Below, one piece after another: positions 9,274 through 17,614 of a stretch of 64,000 nt of DNA (positions are counted from its first letter, which is position 1; every line of letters begins with the position of its first letter). Source of the stretch: Oscillospiraceae bacterium. GTDB lineage: Bacteria; Bacillota; Clostridia; Oscillospirales; Ruminococcaceae. A program made the position numbers and the translations under genes. The stretch spans positions 21,941 to 85,940 of the forward strand of contig JALEMR010000021.1 in the NCBI GenBank assembly GCA_022768245.1. Reading direction: 5' to 3'. The notes beneath the pieces are model-generated. The model made no database searches. It saw only the letters and a list, made by a program, of their open reading frames with translations, and was not told where the DNA came from.

Positions 9274-9431
9274 TAGCATTTAAGTTTCGTGGGGTGAAAT
9301 CTGCCCTGCGGGTTTAATGCCTTTCCGAAGAGGAATGACATTAAAACAGACAGTCCGCTGCTCTGCCGTGACCGCTGTGAATCACAGGCTTAAAGGAGTA
9401 AGAATGTCTTAAAATTATGGAGGAAAACAGA
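9274..9431 (+). promoter_or_regulatory. Structured leader of rplS, candidate ribosomal protein L19 leader
   Basis: The untranslated leader between the promoter and the L19 start holds several stems: TTTAATG pairing with CATTAAA around an inner TTCC/GGAA hairpin (about 9315-9350), and a CTGTG-AAT-CACAG hairpin at 9375-9387. An autoregulatory L19 leader is a known RNA family in low-GC Gram-positive bacteria; position and length fit, but I could not compare it with the covariance model. Binding of L19 to this RNA would repress its own translation. Confidence 0.6.
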
Positions 9432-9776
9432 ATGGACGCATTAAAACTCATCAGCGACAGCAGCCTGAAGGCTAACGCACCCGAATTTGAGGTCGGCGAT
9501 ACCGTTAAGGTAAACGTAAGGATCAAGGAAGGCGAAAAGTACAGAATTCAGGCTTTCGAAGGCACCGTTATCGCTAAGAAGCACGGCGGCATCAGCGAGA
9601 CATTTACCGTAAGAAGAGTTGCTCACGGCTGCGGAATCGAAAGAGTATTCCCTCTTCACTCTCCCGTTGTTGACAGCGTTGAGGTCATCAGACACGGTAA
9701 GGTTCGCCGCAGCAAGCTGTACTATGTAAGAAACAGAGTCGGCAAGGCTGCTAAGGTCAAGGAGCAGATCAAGTAA
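9432..9776 (+). CDS. rplS: Large-subunit ribosomal protein bL19
   Basis: 114 residues from the ATG at 9432, which follows GGAGG (9419-9423) at 8 nt; an in-frame ATG at 9417 has no such site. Conserved bL19 stretches: PEFEVGDTVKVNVRIKEG, RIQAFEGTVIAKK, FTVRRVAHGCGIERVFPL and RRSKLYYVRNR. bL19 sits at the interface of the 30S and 50S subunits. It heads a cluster of rplS, lepB, rbgA, rnhB and yraN, a gene order common in Clostridia, although a terminator separates it from lepB. Confidence 0.98.
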   Translation: MDALKLISDSSLKANAPEFEVGDTVKVNVRIKEGEKYRIQAFEGTVIAKKHGGISETFTVRRVAHGCGIERVFPLHSPVVDSVEVIRHGKVRRSKLYYVRNRVGKAAKVKEQIK

Positions 9777-9873
9777 TTTACCGCTTATCGGCGGGCGCTT
9801 GATCGGAGTCTGCGTATCACCATATGCAGACATTAAGTGAAGCCCTTTAAGACTACAAATCTAAACAGGCTTT

Positions 9874-9899
9874 AAAGGGACGTCTATCGTCCCTTTTTT
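9874..9899 (+). terminator. Terminator after rplS
   Basis: AAAGGGACG, TCTAT loop, CGTCCCTTT, then a T run (9 base pairs). An overlapping alternative pairing of the same AAAGGG with CCCTTT near 9843 exists, so the hairpin could be conditional. Confidence 0.85.
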
Positions 9900-9964
9900 G
9901 CTATAACGAGAAAACATGGTCGGTATGACAATAATAAATTTTCTTTATGAAAGGGAGTATAGCC

Positions 9965-10591
9965 ATGGCAAAGTATGAGATCAACTACGAGGCACTGGAC
10001 GAGGACGTCGAAAAGGAAAAGGGCAACCCCTATGCCGAACTCCTTGAATGGACCGAAACTATCGTATTTGCGTTTTTCGTGGTCATTCTGCTGTTTACCT
10101 TCATCTTAAGGGAGGCGTTCGTTGACGGCGATTCCATGAACGATACTCTCTTCGACGGAGATAAGCTTATCGTGTCCCACCTCTTCTACGAGCCCGCACA
10201 GGGTGATATCGTTATCATCAACAGCGGCAGCGGTTACATCTACGGCGAAAATAACGAGCTGGAGGCTATCCCCGGTCTTAACAAGCCTATCGTAAAGAGG
10301 ATCGTCGCTATGGGCGGTCAGGAAGTCGATATCAACTTCGATACGGGCGAGGTATCCGTTGACGGCACTGTTCTTGACGAGCCCTACATAAAGGAACTTA
10401 CGCAGATAGACGAGGGCGGACACACCTATCCCGTGACCGTTCCCGAGGGCTATGTGTTCGTAATGGGCGACAACCGCAACAACTCCACCGACAGCCGCAG
10501 CGCTCTCGTTGGATTTGTTCCCGAGGACGAGATACTCGGCAAGGTAGTGTTCAGATTCCTGCCTTTCTCGGGCTTCGGCAAGGTCGAATAA
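9965..10591 (+). CDS. lepB: Signal peptidase I
   Basis: 208 residues. Serine/lysine-dyad protease that cuts signal peptides off exported proteins on the outer face of the membrane. One N-terminal membrane segment (about residues 22-45, TIVFAFFVVILLFTFIL), then the nucleophile in GDSMNDTL (Ser57) and the general base in KRIVAMGGQ (Lys111), and the box GDNRNNSTDSR. Start 9965 is chosen because GGGAG at 9953-9957 is 7 nt upstream; the in-frame ATG at 9947 lacks a site. Likely serves the many secreted proteins encoded later in the window. Confidence 0.96.
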   Translation: MAKYEINYEALDEDVEKEKGNPYAELLEWTETIVFAFFVVILLFTFILREAFVDGDSMNDTLFDGDKLIVSHLFYEPAQGDIVIINSGSGYIYGENNELEAIPGLNKPIVKRIVAMGGQEVDINFDTGEVSVDGTVLDEPYIKELTQIDEGGHTYPVTVPEGYVFVMGDNRNNSTDSRSALVGFVPEDEILGKVVFRFLPFSGFGKVE

Positions 10592-10612
10592 TTTTTACGG
10601 AGAATAATATCT

Positions 10613-11476
10613 ATGATAGAAGCGCCTTCAATTCAGTGGTTTCCCGGTCATATGACCAAGACAAAGCGGATGATAAAGGCTTCGCTGCCTTTGGTGGACG
10701 CGGTGGTCGAGGTCATCGACGCGAGGATCCCTGCGGCAAGCAGAAATCCTGACCTGTCCTCTCTTATCGAGGATAAGCCGCGGATAGTCCTGCTGAACAA
10801 GTCCGATTCCGCAGACGAAAAAGCCACCGAAAAATGGCTGAGATACTACAAAAATAACGGCATTCCCGCTCTTTCTGCGGACTGCCGCACAGGCAAGGGA
10901 CTTAACAGATTTGAGCCCCTTGTCAACGAGGTCCTCGCTGACCTTATCAAGCGCAGCAACGAGCGCGGCATGACGGGAAGAGTTCTCCACCTTATGGTGG
11001 TGGGCATACCTAACGCAGGCAAGTCCTCATTCATCAACCGCATGGCAGGCTCCAAAAAGGCCAAGGTCGAGGACAGACCCGGCGTCACCCGCGAAAAGCA
11101 GTGGGTGAAAATTGCGAAAAATATCGAGCTGCTGGATATGCCCGGCGTGCTCTGGCCTAAGTTCGAGGATAAGCTGGTGGGCGAAAAGCTGGCATTCACG
11201 GGCGCCGTCAAGGACGACGTGGTGGATATCGAAACTCTTGCCTGCCGTCTGCTTATGAACCTTAACGTAAACTATCACGACAACTTAAAGGAACGCTACA
11301 AGAAGCTTTCCGATGACTTAAACGAGGACGGCTACGAGCTTCTCAAACAGGTGGGAATGAGCCGCGGCATGCTCATATCGGGCGGCGAGATAAACACCGA
11401 AAGAGCGGCGATAACCGTTCTGGACGAATTTCGAAGCGGCAAGCTCGGACGGATAACTCTGGAGCTTCCCGAGTAA
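10613..11476 (+). CDS. rbgA: Ribosome biogenesis GTPase RbgA (YlqF)
   Basis: 287 residues. Circularly permuted GTPase needed for late 50S assembly in Firmicutes. G motifs come in permuted order: NKSD (G4, about residue 63), then GIPNAGKSSFINRM (G1, about 130), then DMPGV (G3, about 177). The start IQWFPGHMTKTKR is the classical YlqF signature. The C-terminal helical domain binds rRNA. It lies between lepB and rnhB with gaps of about 20 nt, so co-transcription is likely. Confidence 0.97.
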   Translation: MIEAPSIQWFPGHMTKTKRMIKASLPLVDAVVEVIDARIPAASRNPDLSSLIEDKPRIVLLNKSDSADEKATEKWLRYYKNNGIPALSADCRTGKGLNRFEPLVNEVLADLIKRSNERGMTGRVLHLMVVGIPNAGKSSFINRMAGSKKAKVEDRPGVTREKQWVKIAKNIELLDMPGVLWPKFEDKLVGEKLAFTGAVKDDVVDIETLACRLLMNLNVNYHDNLKERYKKLSDDLNEDGYELLKQVGMSRGMLISGGEINTERAAITVLDEFRSGKLGRITLELPE

Positions 11477-11491
11477 AACGGAGGGCTTACT

Positions 11492-12124
11492 ATGGCGGCA
11501 AAAAATTCCGAGGAGAAGCTGGCTGCCGAAAAGGCACGCTTTTCCTTTGACAGCGAGATTCGCTCAAAATACGGCGTTTTCTGCGGTATCGACGAGGCGG
11601 GACGTGGTCCTCTTGCAGGGGATGTTTACGCTGCGGCGGTGATTCTTCCCGAGGGCGTATTTATCGAGGGTATCAACGACAGCAAAAAGCTTTCCGAGAA
11701 AAAACGGGAACAGCTTTTTGACGAGATAACCGCAAAGGCTGCTGCATGGAGCGTGGGCATCGCCACTGTACAGGAAATAGATGAGCTGAATATCCTCAAC
11801 GCTGCGTTTCTTGCTATGAAGCGGGCTGTGGAGGGGCTTTCTGTAAAGCCCGAGTATTCCCTCGTGGACGGCAATAAAATGCCCGACGTGGGCGTGAAGG
11901 GCGAGTGTATCATCGGCGGCGACGGTGTATCCGCAAGCGTGGGCGCGGCTTCCATTATCGCCAAGGTCAGCCGTGACAGATACATGAAAAAAATCGCAGA
12001 GGAATACCCCGAGTACGGCTTCGACAAGCACAAGGGCTACGGCACCAAGCTCCACTATGAAAAAATAAAGGAACTGGGAGTGCTCCCCGTGCACAGGGTG
12101 ACCTTCCTTAAGAAAATGCACTGA
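11492..12124 (+). CDS. rnhB: Ribonuclease HII
   Basis: 210 residues. Cuts RNA in RNA-DNA hybrids, including single ribonucleotides in DNA. GIDEAGRGPLAGDVYAAAV carries the first two catalytic acids (DE in GIDEAGRG), and SLVDGNKMPD and HKGYGTKLHYE the later ones. About 25 residues precede the core. The stop overlaps the yraN start by one base (TGATG, 12122-12126), indicating coupling. Confidence 0.97.
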   Translation: MAAKNSEEKLAAEKARFSFDSEIRSKYGVFCGIDEAGRGPLAGDVYAAAVILPEGVFIEGINDSKKLSEKKREQLFDEITAKAAAWSVGIATVQEIDELNILNAAFLAMKRAVEGLSVKPEYSLVDGNKMPDVGVKGECIIGGDGVSASVGAASIIAKVSRDRYMKKIAEEYPEYGFDKHKGYGTKLHYEKIKELGVLPVHRVTFLKKMH

Positions 12125-12501
12125 TGAGTACCCGTGAGATAGGTGACGGCGGCGAGATACTGACCGCGTATTACCTCGAAAAGGCGGGCTACAGGATACT
12201 GCGCAGGAACTACACCGTCCGCGGCGGAGAAATTGACATCATCGCCGAAAAGGACGGAGTTATCGCCTTTGTGGAGGTCAAGAGCCGCGATATCTCCGCA
12301 TTTGAATCGGGAGTGTACGCCGTTACCAAAAGGAAACGGCGGCTTATTATCCGCGCATCGCAGGAGTATCTTTTCCGCATAGGCAGCGACTGTCAGCCAC
12401 GCTATGACGTGGCAGATGTGGCTTTATCCGACGGAAAGCCCGTGAAGCTTCGCTACTACGACAACGCTTTTTCCGCAGACGGCATAGACACCGTTCTGTG
12501 A
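12124..12501 (+). CDS. yraN: YraN/UPF0102 family endonuclease-like protein
   Basis: 125 residues with the restriction-endonuclease-like fold pattern: AYYLEKAGYRILRRNYTVR, GGEIDIIAEKDG (the D and E of the PD-(D/E)XK core) and IAFVEVKSR. The family commonly sits beside rnhB; its cellular role is poorly defined, with a link to DNA processing suspected. The end ALSDGKPVKLRYYDNAF is typical. Confidence 0.94.
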   Translation: MSTREIGDGGEILTAYYLEKAGYRILRRNYTVRGGEIDIIAEKDGVIAFVEVKSRDISAFESGVYAVTKRKRRLIIRASQEYLFRIGSDCQPRYDVADVALSDGKPVKLRYYDNAFSADGIDTVL

Positions 12502-12554
12502 TAATACATATACTTCATAACCATGAGCATGGTTTGGAAAGGAATTGAATAAAA

Positions 12555-14048
12555 ATGAACTACAAAAGCACACGTGACAGCAGCGTGAAGATATCCGCTG
12601 CACAGGCTATCGTACAGGGAATTTCCGCAGACGGCGGTCTTTTTGTCCCCGAGGAGATACCTCAGATAACTATGGACGAGATCGTCGCTCTGGGCGATAT
12701 GTCCTACTCCGAGAGAGCGGCTTTCGTTTTCTCCAAGTACCTCACCGACTTCACCGAGGCAGAAATAAGATACTGCACCGATAACGCTTACAGCACCAAG
12801 AATTTTGCTACAGAGAACATCGCCGAGATATCTCACCTGTTCGACGGCGCTTATGTTCTCGAGCTCTGGCACGGCCCTACCTGCGCTTTCAAGGATATGG
12901 CGCTCCAGATACTGCCTTATCTGCTGACCACCTCCGTTAAGAAGATAAATCTCAACAAGAAGGTCATCATTCTCGTGGCTACATCGGGCGATACGGGCAA
13001 GGCTGCTCTTGAGGGCTTTGCTGATGTTCCCGATACCGAGATAATGGTATTTTATCCCCGCGACGGCGTAAGCGCTATGCAGAAGCGTCAGATGATAACT
13101 CAGGACGGCGCTAACGTTAACGTATGCTCTATCAAGGGCAACTTCGACGACTGCCAGAACGGCGTTAAGAAGATATTCACCGACGAGGACGTCAAGAAGA
13201 AGCTCTCCGACAACGGCATGATGTTCTCCAGCGCTAACTCTATCAACTGGGGACGTCTTGCTCCGCAGATAATATACTATCTTTCCACCTACGCTCAGCT
13301 GGTAAAGGACGGCGAGATAAAGGCGGGCGACAAGATAAACGTTGTTGTTCCTACGGGCAATTTCGGCAACATTCTTGCGGCTTACTATGCCAAGAACATG
13401 GGTATGCCCGTGAACAAGCTCATCTGCGCTTCCAACTCCAACAAGGTGCTCACCGACTTCATCAACACGGGCATCTATGACCGCAACAGAGATTTTATCA
13501 CCACAATTTCTCCTTCCATGGATATCCTTATTTCTTCCAATCTGGAGAGACTGCTCTACATTCTCACCGACGGCAATGATGCTCAGATAAGGGAATGGTT
13601 TGGTGCACTGGCTTCAAGCGGCAGATATGAGGTCTCCGAAGATGTGAAGGCTAAGCTGCAGGCTGATTTTGTTGGCGGCTTCTGCACCGACGAGGAGACC
13701 AAGGCTACCATTAAGGAAATTTTCGACAAGTATTCCTACACTCTGGACACTCACTCCGCAGTTGCTGTGAAGGTATACGAGGATTACAAGGCTAAGACAG
13801 GCGACAATACAAGAACCGTTATCGCCTCCACTGCAAGCCCATACAAGTTCAGCGCAAGCGTACTTGAAGCTATTGACGGCAAGGCTGACCAGGCTGACGA
13901 GTATGAAATGGTTGAGCGTCTGCACGAGGTTTCGGGATATCCCATTCCGAAGTCGCTGGCAGAGCTCAAAAATAAGGCTGCAAGATTTACCGATTCCATT
14001 GATAAGTCGGAGCAGGAAGCGTACGTTCTTCAGAAGCTGGGACTGTAA
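12555..14048 (+). CDS. thrC: Threonine synthase
   Basis: 497 residues, the long form of PLP-dependent threonine synthase that converts O-phosphohomoserine to threonine. The N-terminal domain has ISADGGLFVPEEIP, and the PLP lysine is in HGPTCAFKDMALQ (Lys113). SGDTGKAALEGF and VPTGNFGNILAAYYAKNMG are phosphate and PLP-phosphate loops. RBS GGAAAGGAAT precedes the ATG, and a short hairpin (AACCATG-AG-CATGGTT) lies just upstream; no T-box was seen. The stop codon is followed at the very next base by the dispersed multi-hairpin element. Confidence 0.97.
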   Translation: MNYKSTRDSSVKISAAQAIVQGISADGGLFVPEEIPQITMDEIVALGDMSYSERAAFVFSKYLTDFTEAEIRYCTDNAYSTKNFATENIAEISHLFDGAYVLELWHGPTCAFKDMALQILPYLLTTSVKKINLNKKVIILVATSGDTGKAALEGFADVPDTEIMVFYPRDGVSAMQKRQMITQDGANVNVCSIKGNFDDCQNGVKKIFTDEDVKKKLSDNGMMFSSANSINWGRLAPQIIYYLSTYAQLVKDGEIKAGDKINVVVPTGNFGNILAAYYAKNMGMPVNKLICASNSNKVLTDFINTGIYDRNRDFITTISPSMDILISSNLERLLYILTDGNDAQIREWFGALASSGRYEVSEDVKAKLQADFVGGFCTDEETKATIKEIFDKYSYTLDTHSAVAVKVYEDYKAKTGDNTRTVIASTASPYKFSASVLEAIDGKADQADEYEMVERLHEVSGYPIPKSLAELKNKAARFTDSIDKSEQEAYVLQKLGL

Positions 14049-14539
14049 GCCGGGAACGCCCCGGCAGGCGATTGCCGCGCTGTGAGTTTTCAGCTTAGGG
14101 GACATCAAGCCGCGGAAGTTAGCAAATACAAAAGGTAAGGATGAGGTTGAGAGTATCCGCCGCTAAGAAGTAAGCCAGCCATAAAAAGTTCGCCGGCCTT
14201 TCAAGGCCGCAGGTTTCCAAAGGGCAGCGCCCTTTGGTCGCCGCTCGCAAGCGGCGAAACACCCCCACCGGCACGTAACACAGTGATGCTCCCCACCAAA
14301 GCCGAAGCATGAACGACAAAAGGGAAACAACGCAGTGATAACCGAAAGCCGAACAGCCGAACAGCCGAACAGCTGATAACGCCGCCCGTTAAAAAACACG
14401 GAAGGCAAAAACGAACAGAAAATAAAAGCTAACAGTAAGCTATATCCACGGGCGGCGTGCATTTGACAGCGAAGCGTCTCAAATGCGTGAAGTCGGAGAC
14501 TTCACAGAGGGCCGAACTGCAAATCGTATGTAACCGTAA
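14049..14539 (+). repeat. Dispersed multi-hairpin element, copy A
   Basis: Starts at the base after the thrC stop. Successive hairpins: GCCGGGAACGCCCCGGC (14049-14065); GGCCTTTCAAGGCC (about 14195-14210); CCAAAGGGCAGCGCCCTTTGG (14216-14236, split here only for size); CGCCGCT-CGCA-AGCGGCG (14239-14256); a long-range pair 14379-14389 with 14448-14458; GCATTTGA (14459-14466) with TCAAATGC (14479-14486); GTGAAGTC-GGA-GACTTCAC (14487-14505). The second copy at 29490-29937 keeps the same order, with paired base changes in several stems. Blocks such as ACCGGCACGTAACACAG are identical. No shared open reading frame. Could be a structured RNA in the 3' UTR or a hairpin-bounded non-autonomous mobile element. 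Strand shown is that of the upstream gene; the real sense is unknown. Confidence 0.85.
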
Positions 14540-14718
14540 ATCGTTTCGCTTTACACTCTGGAATTTTATCAAGCTTTGCATAAAAACACCAATCACAGAC
14601 ATTATCAAGCAATAAGAAATAATAATATAGTATGCTCCGTGCGCTTGTTTGCTATTAAACAGGCGCATTTCGGACGATAAGGAGATAATCACCAAGATCA
14701 CGGGAGAAAGGACATTGT
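14540..14718 (+). other. Intergenic stretch upstream of the metallophosphoesterase
   Basis: AT-rich. It holds one hairpin at 14639-14666 (TGCGCTTGTTT, loop GCTATT, AAACAGGCGCA, with one G-T pair) without a good T run, and a site GGGAGAAAGGA before the next gene. No convincing promoter was found. Confidence 0.5.
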
Positions 14719-15405
14719 ATGTCGCTGTATGTTATCGGAGATCTTCACCTGTCACTGGGCGAGGATAAGCCTATGGATATTTTCTGCGGCTGGGACAACT
14801 ACATTGAACGCCTTAAGATCGGCTGGACTGAAACTGTATCGAATGACGATACCGTCGTTATTCCCGGCGATATCTGCTGGGCGATGAAGCTCGATGAGGC
14901 GTATACCGACTTTAAATTTATCAATGATCTGCCGGGGAAGAAGATAATCTCAAAGGGCAACCACGACTACTGGTGGAGCACTATGGGCAAAATGACGAGG
15001 TTTCTCTCCGAAAACGGCTTCGATACCATAAGCATTCTCCACAACAATCACTACCGTTACGGTGAATACGGCATCTGCGGCACAAGGGGCTGGATAGCCG
15101 AAAACGGCGAGCCTGCCGACGCTAAGGTCCTCGCCCGTGAGGCGGGCAGACTGGAGACATCTATCTCCTCCGCCGAAAAGGAGGGGCTTATCCCGCTAGT
15201 GTTTCTCCATTATCCGCCTATCTTCGGAAACAGCGTTAATTACAGCATTCTCGAAGTCCTGCACAGACATAATATCAAACAATGCCGATATGGTCATATT
15301 CATGGAAGATCCTGTGAAAATGCTTTCATCGGCGAACGGGACGGCATTTTTTATCAGCTCGTTTCAAGTGATTACATACAATTTGTACCGCAGAAAATCT
15401 TTTAA
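14719..15405 (+). CDS. Calcineurin-like metallophosphoesterase
   Basis: 228 residues. Metal-binding motifs in family order: GDLHLS (D, H), GDICWA (GD), KGNHDYWW (GNHD) and, near the end, HYPP and YGHIHG (GHxH). This is a complete dinuclear metallophosphoesterase core with no signal peptide, so it should be cytoplasmic. Close relatives in Clostridia are annotated only as phosphohydrolase; the substrate cannot be told. Monocistronic by layout. Confidence 0.92.
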   Translation: MSLYVIGDLHLSLGEDKPMDIFCGWDNYIERLKIGWTETVSNDDTVVIPGDICWAMKLDEAYTDFKFINDLPGKKIISKGNHDYWWSTMGKMTRFLSENGFDTISILHNNHYRYGEYGICGTRGWIAENGEPADAKVLAREAGRLETSISSAEKEGLIPLVFLHYPPIFGNSVNYSILEVLHRHNIKQCRYGHIHGRSCENAFIGERDGIFYQLVSSDYIQFVPQKIF

Positions 15406-15458
15406 ATTGTGCAAAGTGCAGAAAATGTGGTTTTGCTATAGCTTTATCAAATCGTTTA

Positions 15459-15467
15459 TGATATAAT
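15459..15467 (+). promoter_or_regulatory. Extended -10 element upstream of tig
   Basis: TGATATAAT (TG-N-TATAAT, 15459-15467), with no good -35 at normal spacing, about 115 nt before the trigger factor start. Extended -10 promoters can work without a strong -35. Confidence 0.55.
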
Positions 15468-15583
15468 TAACATATGTGCTTTATGCCGTTTAAACAGCGG
15501 ATATACAGGCTTTGCAGAGATATTTGCACTGTGAATAAAGCCTTAAAACATAAATAAAAAATTATTGAGAGGATGTTACCCGA

Positions 15584-16861
15584 ATGTTAAAATCAACAAA
15601 TAAGATCGAAACCAACAAATATGAGCTCGAAGTAGAGGTAGACGCAGCACAGTTCGAAAATGCTGTACAGTCCACCTACCGCAGAAAGGCTAAGAGCATC
15701 TCTATCCCCGGCTTCAGAAAGGGCAAGGCTCCCAGAAAGATGATCGAAAAGCTTTACGGCGAGGGCTTCTTCTATGAGGACGCTGTTAACGCTCTCGTTC
15801 CCGCTGCTGTATATCCCGCAGTTGCTGAAGCAGGTCTTACTCCCGTTGTCAGACCCGAGGTAGAGGTAACCTCCCTCGACAAGAATACAGGCGTTGTTTT
15901 CAAGATGACCGTTATCTCCAAGCCCGAGGTTGAAATTTCTGATTATATGGGTATAGAGATCGCTAAAAATGTCAAGGATATTACCGATGAGGATGTTGAC
16001 AACGAGGTAAACAAGCTCCGCGAGAGACAGGGCAGACTCGTTACCGTTGAGGGCAGAGCTGCTGAAAACGGCGATACTACAGTTATCGACTTCGAGGGCT
16101 TCATCGACGGCAAGGCTTTCGACGGCGGCAAGGAAGATATGTATGAGCTTAAGCTCGGCACAGGCTACTTTATCCCCGGCTTTGAGGATCAGATCGTTGG
16201 CCATAACCCCGGCGATGAGTTCACCGTGAATGTTACCTTCCCCGAGAACTATCAGATGACAGACGTTGCAGGCAAGCCCGCTGAATTCAAGGTAAAGCTC
16301 CACGAGATAAAGGCTCTTGAGCTTCCCGAGGTGGACGACGAGTTCGTTAAGGACGTTTCCGAGTTCGATACTCTCGACGAGCTTAAGAACGATATCAAGA
16401 CCAAGCTCACCGAAAGAGCTGCCAAGAACGCAGATATCGAGGCTGAGAACAAGCTCTACGATACAGTAATCGAGAAGATGACCGCAGAGATCCCCAACGA
16501 GATGATCGAAGCTAAGATCGACGAGATGGTAAGAGATTTTGAGTATCGTCTCTCCACACAGGGTCTTAACCTTGAAACATACCTCTCCTACACAGGCATG
16601 GACGCAGAGGGCTTCAGAAAGACCTTCCGCGACAACGCAGAGAAGCAGGTCAAGCTTCGCCTTGCTTTCGAGAAGATCGCTCAGCTTGAAAATGTTGAGG
16701 TCTCCGACGAGGCTATTGAGGCTGAGGTACAGAAGATCGCTGACGCTTACAAGATCACTCCCGCTCAGGTAAAGCAGATCGTTACCAAGGATAACATCAT
16801 GGATGACCTTAAGGTCGAGGCTGCGGCTAAGCTCGTAAAGGACAGCGCTAAGATCGCGTAA
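15584..16861 (+). CDS. tig: Trigger factor, ribosome-bound chaperone
   Basis: 425 residues. The N-terminal ribosome-binding domain has the signature GFRKGKAPRKMIEKLYG (GFRxGKxP). The middle FKBP-like peptidyl-prolyl isomerase domain (about 160-245) contains GDTTVIDFEGFIDGKAFDGG and LGTGYFIPGFEDQIVGH. The C-terminal helical arms (about 260-425) cradle nascent chains. It precedes clpP and clpX, the standard bacterial order joining folding and degradation. Codon choice is strongly biased, fitting high expression. Confidence 0.98.
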   Translation: MLKSTNKIETNKYELEVEVDAAQFENAVQSTYRRKAKSISIPGFRKGKAPRKMIEKLYGEGFFYEDAVNALVPAAVYPAVAEAGLTPVVRPEVEVTSLDKNTGVVFKMTVISKPEVEISDYMGIEIAKNVKDITDEDVDNEVNKLRERQGRLVTVEGRAAENGDTTVIDFEGFIDGKAFDGGKEDMYELKLGTGYFIPGFEDQIVGHNPGDEFTVNVTFPENYQMTDVAGKPAEFKVKLHEIKALELPEVDDEFVKDVSEFDTLDELKNDIKTKLTERAAKNADIEAENKLYDTVIEKMTAEIPNEMIEAKIDEMVRDFEYRLSTQGLNLETYLSYTGMDAEGFRKTFRDNAEKQVKLRLAFEKIAQLENVEVSDEAIEAEVQKIADAYKITPAQVKQIVTKDNIMDDLKVEAAAKLVKDSAKIA

Positions 16862-17006
16862 ACAATTGACAATTGATAGTTGACAATTTTATCTGCACTT
16901 CGGATAATGATCAAATATCATCTACACACAAGAAGCAAGGGGCAAGGTGCATTTTATCTTGCTTCTTGCCTCTAATTATCTTGTTTCTAAATAGGAGGTT
17001 ATTGAG
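16862..17006 (+). other. tig-clpP intergenic region with short repeats
   Basis: Begins with tandem AATTGAC-type repeats (AATTGACAATTGATAGTTGA, 16863 on), then an imperfect hairpin in which GAAGCAAG near 16932 pairs with CTTGCTTC near 16959. RBS TAGGAGG precedes clpP. It may be a weak terminator or attenuator. Confidence 0.45.
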
Positions 17007-17597
17007 ATGGGCAGTTACATTCCTTATGTTGTTGAACAGACAAGCAGAGGAGAAAGACAGTTCGACATTTTTTCCAGACTTTTAAACGACAGAATAGTTA
17101 TGCTCTCCGACGAGGTAAACGATACTTCGGCAAGTCTGGTAGTTGCACAGCTTCTGTTCCTTGAAGGTCAGGATCCCGAAAAGGATATCAGCCTTTATAT
17201 CAACAGCCCCGGAGGCAGCATTACCGCAGGTATGGCTATCTATGATACCATGAACTACATCAAGTGCGATGTTTCCACTATCTGCATCGGTATGGCGGCT
17301 TCTATGGGAGCGTTCCTGCTCTCCTCGGGCGCTAAGGGCAAGAGAATAGCTCTCCCCAATTCCGAGATACTCATTCATCAGCCCCTTATTTCGGGAGGAC
17401 TTTCCGGTCAGTGCACCGATATCAAGATACACTCCGACCATATGGTCCGCACCCGTGAGAAGATGAACCGTATCCTCGCCGAGAATACCGGAAAGGATAT
17501 CGAGACCATCAACCGCGATACCGAGCGCGATAACTATATGACCGCAGAGGAAGCCTGCGCGTATGGTCTGGTCGATAAGGTCATCACCAAAAGATAA
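17007..17597 (+). CDS. clpP: ATP-dependent Clp protease proteolytic subunit ClpP
   Basis: 196 residues, standard length. Catalytic triad: Ser99 in [10 protein letters not shown], His124 in ILIHQPL, and the Asp in the [11 protein letters not shown] region (about 173). The N-terminal loop [20 protein letters not shown] matches the axial pore segment. It forms the 14-mer barrel that works with ClpX, encoded 17 nt downstream. Confidence 0.98.
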   Translation: MGSYIPYVVEQTSRGERQFDIFSRLLNDRIVMLSDEVNDTSASLVVAQLLFLEGQDPEKDISLYINSPGGSITAGMAIYDTMNYIKCDVSTICIGMAASMGAFLLSSGAKGKRIALPNSEILIHQPLISGGLSGQCTDIKIHSDHMVRTREKMNRILAENTGKDIETINRDTERDNYMTAEEACAYGLVDKVITKR

Positions 17598-17614
17598 AAA
17601 CGGAGGACGACACA

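Noticed and set aside
12502..12554. T-box or other amino-acid-sensing leader before thrC
   Set aside because: The gap is only 53 nt with one small hairpin; too short for a T-box.
14119..14462. Minus-strand frames within the dispersed element, with a shared short stretch ASLCYVPVG
   Set aside because: The second copy (29536-29820) shares only a few residues in frame and then diverges by frame changes, so conservation is at the DNA/RNA level, not protein.
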